A stretch of 64,000 nucleotides of DNA from JAEUWI01 sp942492815 (GTDB lineage: Bacteria > Hydrogenedentota > Hydrogenedentia > Hydrogenedentales > JAEUWI01). The notes under the pieces were generated by a model. The model saw nothing but the letters and a program-made list of their open reading frames with translations, had not been told where the DNA came from and searched no databases. The stretch covers positions 6,820,001 to 6,884,000 of the forward strand of contig OW818658.1 of NCBI GenBank assembly GCA_942492815.1, written 5' to 3'. Position numbers and translations under genes: made by a program. Position 1 is the stretch's first letter; each line of letters opens with the position of its first letter. Shown here one piece after another: positions 8,568 through 15,324 of this stretch.

Positions 8568-11438
8568 ATGAACCACCTTAGTTACTTTGCCCGGACGCGG
8601 CATATGTCCCTCTGCGCGCTGTGTTGCGTCGTGCTGCTGGCCGCAGGCTGCAGCGGCCGCCGCAGCGAACAGTATCGCGGCGAGGGCGACACGCTTTTCA
8701 ATCTCGGGCGCCTGGACGAGGCGCACGCCGCCTACCAGAAGTCGGCGGAGACGAACCCCGAAAACCCAATGGCCCAGATCGGCCTTGCCCGCTGCGCGGT
8801 GAAGGGCGGGGAGATAGATCAGGCGCTGACGCTCTATGAAAAGGCGCGCGGCCTTGACCCGGCTCTGGCCGAGAGCTATTTAGAGCCGGTCAAGCATCTG
8901 GTGGATCTCCAGCGCACGGATGATGCCCTGGCCATTGCGGAGTCCTTCGTAAAGGTTGCGCCCGAAAAGGGCGGCCTCCTTCACAGCGCCGTACTCCTGA
9001 AGGCCAACCGTACGGCGGATGCCATCACCGAGCTCGAGACGTTGGGACAACAATTCCCCGAGTCTCCCGAAGTGAAACTCAACTTGGGCGTGGCTTACGC
9101 CCAGGGTGGAAAACCCGACGAGGCGGTTGTGCTGCTTAAGGACCTCTCCGGGGGTTCCTCCCCCGTCTCGTCCGCAGCCCACATGGCGCTGATCGAGGTC
9201 TATCAGTCTCAGGGCAAAGTAGCGGAGTTGCTGACGGAGTTCGAGGCCCTGGCGGCGGCCCGACCCGAGGATGCGGGCATCCAACTGGGCTATGCCCGGG
9301 CGCTGCTCCTGGCGGGCAAGCCCGAAGAGGCGGAAAAGAAGGCCCAGACGATTCTTGAAAAAGATCCCGCGGCGGGCTGGGCGAATTATGTCATGGGTGC
9401 GGTAAAGCTCAGCCAGGGCACCTTCGAAGAGGCGGTCGCGTTCCTGCAGAATGCGGCAACGGCCCTGCCCGACGAGAAGGCCGTGGCGGCCCTGCTTGCC
9501 CAGGCCAAAACCGGCAAGTTGCCGACGGCGGCTGAGACGAGCCCGGCCCCCGTGGCGTCCGCCCGTACGCCCGAGTCCCTCACCTGGCGCGATCTCTGGA
9601 AGCAGGCAGCCCTCAAGCGGCTTGTGAGCAACCGCGACACTTACCTGGCCGAAGGCGGCAACGAAGTCCGGGAAGTACTGGTGCTTTCCGCCCTCTTCAC
9701 GCAGGATGTGGGCCTTGCCCGGGAGCTGTCCGCAGCCCTGCCCGAAGAGTCGCGGGTCGGCCAGTTCTTCAAGGCCATGGATTCCCGAGATCCCAAGGTG
9801 GTCACGGCACTGTTTGAGGAGTGGAAGCCGGAAGCACCCGAGGAACTCATCCTTCGCGACAACGCCTTGGGCTTCGCCATGGCGAGCGGGGCCGCCCGTG
9901 GACAGGCCCTGTCCCTCTTCCTCTTCACCCTCGAGCGCTTTCCCGACAATGTGGTCGCGCTCTACAACATCGCGCAGGTGTTCCGCTCCGTGCGCCAGCC
10001 GATTATCGCCGCGCAGCAGTTGCAGCGCCTGATCGTCCAATATCCCGAAAACATCGACGCCCATCAGATGCTCTACACCGCGCTGCGGGAAGGCGGTGCC
10101 TTTGACCCCGCGCGCAAGGCGGCGGAAGCGAGCTACACCCTCTTCCCGGAAGAGCGCTGGAGCTTTCTCTATCTCGGGCAGGCCTACCTCGACACGGGCG
10201 AGCCGGAGCTCGCCCTGCAGGTGCTGGAGCGCGCGTCGGGCATGTTCGGCGGGGACCCCGAAATTGAACTTGCCAAGGGGGGCATCCACGCGCGCCTGGG
10301 CGATTGCGCCAAGACCCGCGCCGTGCTTGAAGGCATTACTTCCACGGCACCGGGCATTATCGCCAGCCGGGCCAACCTGCTCGCCCTCTGCGCCATGCAG
10401 GAGGAAGACTGGGCCGCCGTGGGCACCTTGGCGGATTCCGCCGATCCCGCATTCTGGCCTGAAAGCCTTCGCATCATGAAGACCCTCTCCGCACTTCAGG
10501 CGGGCAATGTGGACGGAGCCGTGGCGGCCCTGACGGTGCCCGGCGCTGATCAACCCGCCGCCGGCAAGCTCGGGTTGATATTCACCTCCGCACTCGGTGT
10601 GGCCGTGGAAGGTCTCAACGACGAGGAGCAGGCCTGGGCGGCCACGCTGGGCGCCGACCGGGAGCTGATGCTCGGTTACGGTGCCACCCTGTCGCTCCAG
10701 ATGGCCCGGCTCTACAACGCATCCTGGACGAGCTACGAAAAACACCTCGCCAGCCGGTCGCCCCATCTGGCCATCGCCCAGCTCGCCATCGCGTCGCTCC
10801 AGTTGGGCGACAAGGTGGAAGGGGCGAAGGAAAAGGGCCAGGCGATTGTCGACACCGTTGCCGCCGACCCCCGCGCCTGGATTGCCTATGCCGAGTTGCT
10901 CAAGAGCCTGGGCGATGCCGAGGGCGAGGCCCTTTCCATGGAAAAGGCCATCGCCGCAGGCCCGGAAAGCCCCGAGGTGTGGTCCCGGAACGGCGCCATG
11001 CTGGAAAAGAAACAGGACTACGCGGGGGCGGCGGAAAGTTACCGCAAGCTCGTCGCGCTCCAGCCCGACAACGCCCCGGCGGCGAACAACCTGGCGTACA
11101 TGCTCCTGATGGCCGGTGGTAACGATGAGGAGGCCCTCAAGTTCGCCATGGCCGCCCAGCAAAAAGTGCCCAATAGTCCCGGTGTTCTGCATACCCTGGG
11201 CCTGGCGCAAATGCGCACGGGCGACTTGGAAGCCAGCAAGACGACGCTTGCGCGGGCTGCCGAGATCGACCCGGCCAATCCGACGATTTCCTTTGATTTC
11301 GGCCGCGTCCTCATGAAACTGGGCGACAAGGAAAAGGCGAAAGAGCGTATCCGCTACGCCCTCGGCATCAGCGCGCGCGCGGGGCTCGACTTCCCGGAAC
11401 AGGCGGAAGCGGAGAGTCTCTTGACGGAGTTGAACTAG
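8568..11438 (+). CDS. Giant TPR lipoprotein (PrsT-like, PEP-CTERM system)
   Basis: This 956-residue protein has a lipoprotein signal peptide: hydrophobic run LCALCCVVLLAAGC with lipobox LAAGC and lipidated C28. Many TPR repeats follow, interrupted by a Pro/Ala linker near residue 325-345. It resembles the TPR lipoproteins encoded with exosortases (PrsT type), probably a scaffold for polysaccharide or PEP-CTERM protein export. The frame extends upstream to 8484 inside epsI. I chose ATG 8568 because it gives a perfect lipoprotein signal and is preceded by GGAAGGA (8556-8562). It lies 16 bp after epsI, in the same operon. Confidence 0.88.
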   Translation: MNHLSYFARTRHMSLCALCCVVLLAAGCSGRRSEQYRGEGDTLFNLGRLDEAHAAYQKSAETNPENPMAQIGLARCAVKGGEIDQALTLYEKARGLDPALAESYLEPVKHLVDLQRTDDALAIAESFVKVAPEKGGLLHSAVLLKANRTADAITELETLGQQFPESPEVKLNLGVAYAQGGKPDEAVVLLKDLSGGSSPVSSAAHMALIEVYQSQGKVAELLTEFEALAAARPEDAGIQLGYARALLLAGKPEEAEKKAQTILEKDPAAGWANYVMGAVKLSQGTFEEAVAFLQNAATALPDEKAVAALLAQAKTGKLPTAAETSPAPVASARTPESLTWRDLWKQAALKRLVSNRDTYLAEGGNEVREVLVLSALFTQDVGLARELSAALPEESRVGQFFKAMDSRDPKVVTALFEEWKPEAPEELILRDNALGFAMASGAARGQALSLFLFTLERFPDNVVALYNIAQVFRSVRQPIIAAQQLQRLIVQYPENIDAHQMLYTALREGGAFDPARKAAEASYTLFPEERWSFLYLGQAYLDTGEPELALQVLERASGMFGGDPEIELAKGGIHARLGDCAKTRAVLEGITSTAPGIIASRANLLALCAMQEEDWAAVGTLADSADPAFWPESLRIMKTLSALQAGNVDGAVAALTVPGADQPAAGKLGLIFTSALGVAVEGLNDEEQAWAATLGADRELMLGYGATLSLQMARLYNASWTSYEKHLASRSPHLAIAQLAIASLQLGDKVEGAKEKGQAIVDTVAADPRAWIAYAELLKSLGDAEGEALSMEKAIAAGPESPEVWSRNGAMLEKKQDYAGAAESYRKLVALQPDNAPAANNLAYMLLMAGGNDEEALKFAMAAQQKVPNSPGVLHTLGLAQMRTGDLEASKTTLARAAEIDPANPTISFDFGRVLMKLGDKEKAKERIRYALGISARAGLDFPEQAEAESLLTELN

Positions 11439-11471
11439 TGGAATGAATACGTGAATCCCCCATAAAATTAG

Positions 11472-11504
11472 CGGCGCCGCAGTCCACTCGGGATTGCGGC
11501 GCCG
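11472..11504 (+). terminator. Strong GC hairpin after the EPS operon (no T-run)
   Basis: A perfect 10-bp inverted repeat, CGGCGCCGCA (11472-11481) and TGCGGCGCCG (11495-11504), surrounds a 13-nt loop, 33 bp after the TPR lipoprotein stop. It lacks a downstream T-tract, so it could be a partial terminator, an mRNA 3'-end stabiliser, or a leader structure of the next gene. Confidence 0.45.
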
Positions 11505-11600
11505 GACCTGTATAGGCCCCGGCGCGCGATGCGTTGCGGCCGGGTGGAACCGGGTGCGAAGGTCCGCGCCCACAACGGCCACAGCGGCCTGGATACGGCC

Positions 11601-12047
11601 ATGGAAGATCAAACTCGTCTCCAAAAAGCGGCTATTTTCAAGGGCTTCGATGCCGGGTCTGTCGACTTCGTCGCTTCCCTCGGGCGCACGGAATCGCTGC
11701 AGGGAGGCAACGTCATCTTCCGGCAGGGGGACGAGGGGAGCTATCTCTATATCGTGCTGGAGGGCAGCGTCTCCATCTACTGCGGAGATAAATGCATTGC
11801 GAAGTGCCGTGCCCTGGAGGCCTTTGGTGAAATGGCCGCGTTCCGCCCCCGACATCGATCGGCAACCGCCCGTGCCGTTACGGACGTACGACTGCTCGTG
11901 CTCGACGAGGTTGCGGTAAGCAGCCTACTCAACGGACCCCTGGCCGTTCCCTTCCTCCTGAATGTGATCGATGTCCTGAGCCAGCGGCTGGAGGCGGGTA
12001 ATACATGGATTGTATCGAGTCTGGACGCGCAGCGCCGCCATGCCTGA
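11601..12047 (+). CDS. Small cyclic-nucleotide-binding-domain protein
   Basis: This 148-residue protein is a single cNMP-binding beta-barrel (Crp/PKA type). It has FKGFDAGSVDFVASLGR, FRQGDEGSYLYIVLEGSVSIY and the phosphate-binding-cassette region FGEMAAFRPRHRSATARAV (FGEM...RSATA). No DNA-binding helix-turn-helix follows, so it probably acts by protein contact rather than as a Crp-like transcription factor. The frame is open to ATG 11529, but the Arg-rich extra 24 residues look non-coding and I prefer ATG 11601; neither has a clear ribosome site. It lies between the EPS operon and the PEP-CTERM genes, so a role in controlling the locus is possible but inferred. Confidence 0.8.
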   Translation: MEDQTRLQKAAIFKGFDAGSVDFVASLGRTESLQGGNVIFRQGDEGSYLYIVLEGSVSIYCGDKCIAKCRALEAFGEMAAFRPRHRSATARAVTDVRLLVLDEVAVSSLLNGPLAVPFLLNVIDVLSQRLEAGNTWIVSSLDAQRRHA

Positions 12048-12376
12048 GTGTGTCAAAATCAAAAGTTGTCACAGTTGACCACTTAAAATTCTAAATTGAC
12101 TACCAAAATTGCCTCTGATCGCTCGATCATGGTGTGTCGCCCCTCTCCCTGCCTTTTTTCGATCGGGTTTTGTCCTGAAATGATACAGACTTGTATCTTT
12201 TTGGGGAAAATCCCACCAATTCTGTTTGGTCGGTCTATAAATAAGTATTCAACTTTGAATATGTTAAATTTGTGTTATGATCGGCAGTAGACCACTCTAG
12301 ACTATAGATAGTTCAAGTCTGCTCACTATACCCGGAACGCCTATCTGTTTGTATCTGTTTGTAGTAGAAAAAAGAG
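12048..12376. promoter_or_regulatory. AT-rich regulatory region upstream of first PEP-CTERM gene
   Basis: No gene is seen in this gap, which is markedly more AT-rich than its surroundings. It has a perfect tandem 10-bp repeat TATCTGTTTG (12342-12351, 12352-12361) ending 15 bp before the -24 box. It also contains, on the minus strand, AAGTGGTCA (12076-12084) beside TGTGACAA (12066-12073). The same two words occur on the plus strand ahead of the second PEP-CTERM gene (13942-13950 and 13910-13917). These are candidate enhancer sites for a sigma-54 activator; this is inference only. Confidence 0.4.
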
Positions 12377-12393
12377 TTGGCACACATCATGCT
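12377..12393 (+). promoter_or_regulatory. Sigma-54 type -24/-12 promoter of first PEP-CTERM gene
   Basis: The site TTGGCACACATCATGCT contains TGGCAC, a 5-bp spacer and ATGC. That matches the sigma-54 consensus TGGCAC-N5-TTGC with one mismatch and the invariant GG and GC correctly spaced. Predicted transcription start is about 12404, giving a leader of about 105 nt. PEP-CTERM systems in other bacteria are often linked to the sigma-54 regulators PrsK/PrsR, which supports the call. Confidence 0.7.
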
Positions 12394-12415
12394 TATATGA
12401 GTCAACCAAGTTAAA

Positions 12416-12427
12416 GGTAACGGAAGT
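12416..12427 (+). promoter_or_regulatory. Conserved leader element GGTAACGGAAGT (copy 1)
   Basis: This 12-bp word lies 24 bp downstream of the -12 GC of the sigma-54 promoter, in the predicted 5' leader. An identical copy lies at the identical distance in the second PEP-CTERM gene (14072-14083), although most of the surrounding leader sequence differs. Function unknown; it could be a regulator or sRNA target, or a relic of the duplication. Confidence 0.5.
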
Positions 12428-12508
12428 TAACTGGCTCCAGAAGAAATTGAAATGTTGAGTGAAGAACAAAGCCCACCCACAACCCACAAAAACAGGAGAA
12501 GTTTGGTA

Positions 12509-13327
12509 ATGAAAAAGACACTTTCAATGCTCGCAATCGGTGCGGCCTTCAGCATGGCCTCCACGGCGGGTGCCATCACAGTTGACGGTAGCTGGGCCGA
12601 CTGGTTCAGCTACGGCGGCAACACCGCCTTCAACACGTGGAATGAGAATGCGGTCACGACGCTCAATGCGAACATCCGCACGCTGAACGACGAAGAAGGC
12701 CCCACCCCCGGTGGCGGCGGTCAGAACTATGACATCGAGCAGATTTTCTACTACTACGATGACACCGATCCGAACGCGTCCACGGGTGGCGTTTTCTACA
12801 TCGGCATGGTAACGGGTTTCCCGCCCCAGGGCATGCCCGCTGACGGCCTCTACGCTGGTGACTTCTTCCTCGACCTTGGCAACACCGGTGGATTCACCCA
12901 CGCCATCGCCGTCAGCACCGCTGCGCAGGACGCGGCCCGTTACGGCCTGATGTTCGGTAACACCGGCGCGCCGAACTGGTCCGTCCTCAACCCGACTCCC
13001 TTCATCGCTTCCACCCCGTGGCGCGTTGACGAGACCCAGGCGGGTGCGGTTGATGTGACCGGTAGCTACAACCCCTCCATCGCTACCGCCCTGACCGGCA
13101 AGCACTACTTCTACGAGATCGCCTTCGACGTGAGCGGTACCGATGAAGACATCCTGGTCGACCCGAACAACGGCGGTATCGGCATCCACTGGACGATGCA
13201 GTGCGGCAACGACGTGATTGACGTCCGCGACGACACCCCCTTCGTCCCGGTTCCGGAACCCTCCACCTTCGCCCTGCTGGGCATGGGTATGGTGGGCGCC
13301 GCCCTCCGCCGCAAGTTCACTGCCTGA
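12509..13327 (+). CDS. PEP-CTERM sorting domain protein, copy 1
   Basis: The 272-residue secreted protein starts with signal peptide MKKTLSMLAIGAAFSMASTAGA. The mature part is acidic and Tyr/Gly-rich, with no catalytic motif I recognise. It ends with a typical exosortase signal: VPEPSTFALLGMGM, a hydrophobic helix, then ALRRKF. ATG 12509 is chosen because AGGAGA (12494-12499) precedes it; the frame extends upstream but without a signal peptide. It is expected to be processed by the exosortase at 6987 and attached to the surface or exopolysaccharide matrix. It is almost identical to the gene at 14147, apart from the signal peptide and a few residues. Regulation is probably sigma-54 dependent. 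Confidence 0.93.
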   Translation: MKKTLSMLAIGAAFSMASTAGAITVDGSWADWFSYGGNTAFNTWNENAVTTLNANIRTLNDEEGPTPGGGGQNYDIEQIFYYYDDTDPNASTGGVFYIGMVTGFPPQGMPADGLYAGDFFLDLGNTGGFTHAIAVSTAAQDAARYGLMFGNTGAPNWSVLNPTPFIASTPWRVDETQAGAVDVTGSYNPSIATALTGKHYFYEIAFDVSGTDEDILVDPNNGGIGIHWTMQCGNDVIDVRDDTPFVPVPEPSTFALLGMGMVGAALRRKFTA

Positions 13328-13371
13328 TACTTGGCCGAGCAGTGAGCCGATAACTTCCGACTCAATAGCAG

Positions 13372-13408
13372 GCAGCCTGACCCTCGGGTCAGGCTGCTTC
13401 ATTTTTTT
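13372..13408 (+). terminator. Rho-independent terminator of PEP-CTERM gene 1
   Basis: A GC-rich perfect stem GCAGCCTGACC/GGTCAGGCTGC with a short loop around CTCG is followed by a run of T at 13402-13408. Confidence 0.92.
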
Positions 13409-14032
13409 CAGTTGACAGGGGGCGGGGATAGTACCGCGAGTCAGGGCGAATCGATGAAGCTGCCCGCGCCCAAACGGCCACGGCGTCCTGGATGCGTCGT
13501 AGCCAGGGACAAGATCGCCAGGCATGAGCAGGCCACCACACTTCTGACGGTCGAAAATGGGGGCTGCGAGATGCGGGGCGAGCCAGACTGCGGTCCAGCG
13601 TTGAGCCCGAACCGGCAGAGCAATGAGAACTGGACTGCCCACCGGTGACGACCGGGGAGATGCTCGAGATCCCGCTGCCCTGCGTATCGCGGTCGGTTAA
13701 GCCCAGGGGAAATTAGGGGTTGACATAACCATGGTCGCTACGGTCTAATTCGGAGCTATTCGCTAAGAAGAAAATGGGTCTTCGTCAACGATCTGATTCA
13801 GGTCCGCACGGAATCCAAGGGAAGAAACTGCCGGGCCTGTTTCCAGGGTTCCACCAGGCATCGCTTTCGCCCCGCAAATCGATGAACTCGAAGTAAAGTA
13901 GTATGCAATTGTGACAACCTTAATAAGGCGCTAACTTTTTAAAGTGGTCATGGTCGCTCCGTAATAGGTCAAAACTGAACAACTTTCAAGGCAAAGTCGG
14001 TGGTTTTGGTTGGTATGCATGAGGAATTGGTC
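13409..14032. other. Intergenic region between the PEP-CTERM paralogs
   Basis: I see no gene I can defend. Weak open frames exist on both strands of 13410-13650, but they have no recognisable domain or ribosome site. The distal part holds a sigma-70-like promoter and short repeated words described separately. CATGGTCGCTMCG occurs twice (13730-13742 and 13949-13961). Confidence 0.4.
13720..13749 (+). promoter_or_regulatory. Sigma-70-like promoter about 390 bp upstream of PEP-CTERM gene 2
   Basis: TTGACA (13720-13725) is separated by 18 bp from TCTAAT (13744-13749). The spacer contains CATGGTCGCTACG, repeated with one mismatch at 13949-13961, which could be an operator. It might give a long leader or a small RNA ahead of the second PEP-CTERM gene. 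Confidence 0.4.
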
Positions 14033-14049
14033 TTGGCATGCATCCTGCT
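14033..14049 (+). promoter_or_regulatory. Sigma-54 type -24/-12 promoter of second PEP-CTERM gene
   Basis: TTGGCATGCATCCTGCT has TGGCA, correctly spaced GG and GC elements (TGGCAT-N5-CTGC), and the same geometry as the promoter at 12377. Predicted start is about 14060, giving a leader of about 87 nt. Confidence 0.65.
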
Positions 14050-14071
14050 CTCTATGTTCAGCCAGAATTAC

Positions 14072-14083
14072 GGTAACGGAAGT
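14072..14083 (+). promoter_or_regulatory. Conserved leader element GGTAACGGAAGT (copy 2)
   Basis: It is identical to 12416-12427 and again starts 24 bp after the GC of the -12 box. Confidence 0.5.
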
Positions 14084-14146
14084 ACATTGGTTCAACTGAA
14101 CTGAACGATTCTAACCACCAAACACATCACAGGAGACAGGGTTAAA

Positions 14147-14965
14147 ATGAGAAAGATAACAGCATTATTTGCGCTTGGCGCAGCCCTCGGAATGGTTTCG
14201 AGTGCCGGTGCCATCACGATTGACGGTAGTTGGGCCGACTGGTTCAACTACGGCGGCAACACCGCCTTCAACACGTGGAATGAAAATGCGGTCACCACGC
14301 TGAACATGAACATTCGCACGCTGAACGACGAAGAAGGCCCCACCCCCGGTGGCGGCGGTCAGAACTATGACATCGAGCAGATTTTCTACTACTACGATGA
14401 CACCGATCCGAACGCGTCCACGGGTGGCGTTTTCTACATCGGCATGGTAACGGGCTTCCCGCCCCAGGGCATGCCCGCTGACGGCCTCTACGCCGGTGAC
14501 TTCTTCCTCGACCTTGGCAACACCGGTGGATTCACCCACGCCATCGCCGTCAGCACCGCTGCGCAGGACGCGGCCCGTTACGGCCTGATGTTCGGTAACA
14601 CCGGCGCGCCGAACTGGTCCGTCCTCAACCCGACTCCCTTCATCGCTTCCACCCCGTGGCGCGTGGACGAGACCCAGGCGGGTGCGGTTGATGTGACCGG
14701 TGCCTACAACCCCTCCATTGCTATCGCCCTGACCGGCAAGCACTACTTCTACGAGATCGCCTTCGACGTGAGCGGTACCGATGAAGACATCCTGGTCGAC
14801 CCGAACAACGGCGGTATCGGCATCCACTGGACGATGCAGTGCGGCAACGACGTAATTGACGTCCGCGACGACACCCCCTTCGTCCCGGTTCCGGAACCCT
14901 CCACCTTCGCCCTGCTGGGCATGGGTATGCTGGGCGTGGCGCTTCGCCGCAAGTTCAGCGCCTGA
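14147..14965 (+). CDS. PEP-CTERM sorting domain protein, copy 2
   Basis: This 272-residue paralog of the protein at 12509 has signal peptide MRKITALFALGAALGMVSSAGA and exosortase signal VPEPSTFALLGMGMLGVALRRKF. From about residue 56 to residue 255 the two proteins differ at only two or three positions, and the DNA is almost identical. The signal peptide, 5' leader and last residues have diverged. That pattern suggests recent gene conversion of the core, or selection on it. AGGAGACAGGG (14131-14141) precedes the ATG. Probably secreted and sorted by the exosortase at 6987; molecular function unknown. Confidence 0.93.
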   Translation: MRKITALFALGAALGMVSSAGAITIDGSWADWFNYGGNTAFNTWNENAVTTLNMNIRTLNDEEGPTPGGGGQNYDIEQIFYYYDDTDPNASTGGVFYIGMVTGFPPQGMPADGLYAGDFFLDLGNTGGFTHAIAVSTAAQDAARYGLMFGNTGAPNWSVLNPTPFIASTPWRVDETQAGAVDVTGAYNPSIAIALTGKHYFYEIAFDVSGTDEDILVDPNNGGIGIHWTMQCGNDVIDVRDDTPFVPVPEPSTFALLGMGMLGVALRRKFSA

Positions 14966-15006
14966 TTTCTGGCTGAAAAGAACCAATCTCTTCCGATTTA
15001 ATAGAA

Positions 15007-15043
15007 GGCAGCCTGACCCTCGGGTCAGGCTGCCTCGTTTTTT
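15007..15043 (+). terminator. Rho-independent terminator of PEP-CTERM gene 2
   Basis: A perfect 12-bp stem GGCAGCCTGACC/GGTCAGGCTGCC with a CTCG loop is followed by a T-run (15038-15043). It is nearly the same sequence as the terminator of copy 1. Confidence 0.93.
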
Positions 15044-15238
15044 AGTTGACAGTTGACAGTTGACAGTTGACAGTTGACAGTTGACAGTGGACAGTGGACT
15101 ACGCTGCACTGTCAGACTGATCCGACCGATCTGACGAATCAGATCAGTCAGATCGGACTAATTGGTCTAATTGGTCCAATCCAGAATGATCGCTCATGTC
15201 CCGTCTTCGCTGTCAACTATCAACTATCAACTATCAAC
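15044..15238. repeat. Heptamer array with nested inverted repeats
   Basis: Six tandem copies of AGTTGAC (15044-15085) and two of AGTGGAC (15086-15099) face copies of TCAACTA (15213-15238), roughly the reverse complement. Between them is a perfect inverted repeat CCGATCTGAC (15126-15135) / GTCAGATCGG (15147-15156) and a short tandem TAATTGGTC. The whole could fold into a branched hairpin. It lies between a terminator and hisS. Confidence 0.8.
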
Positions 15239-15324
15239 TCCCTTCCCCTTTTGAACACTTTCCCGCACCTTTGTTAAACTATCGGGCTGAGCGGGGCGCT
15301 CCACAATTATAGAAAGAAGGTGTT

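Noticed and set aside
8880..11855. 991-codon open frame on the minus strand
   Set aside because: It is antisense to the TPR lipoprotein, is His/Gly/Arg-rich, has no domain or signal, and exists only because of high GC and codon bias of the real gene.
12524..13642. Minus-strand frame across PEP-CTERM gene 1 (and a similar one at 14165-15109)
   Set aside because: The PEP-CTERM frame has signal peptide, ribosome site, sorting signal and terminator; the antisense is a shadow copied by the duplication.
13412..13648. Possible transposase remnant or small gene between PEP-CTERM copies
   Set aside because: No transposase motif, terminal repeats or ribosome site could be identified.
15044..15099. 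Heptamer array as CRISPR
   Set aside because: Units are 7 bp and directly adjacent with no spacers; no cas genes are present.
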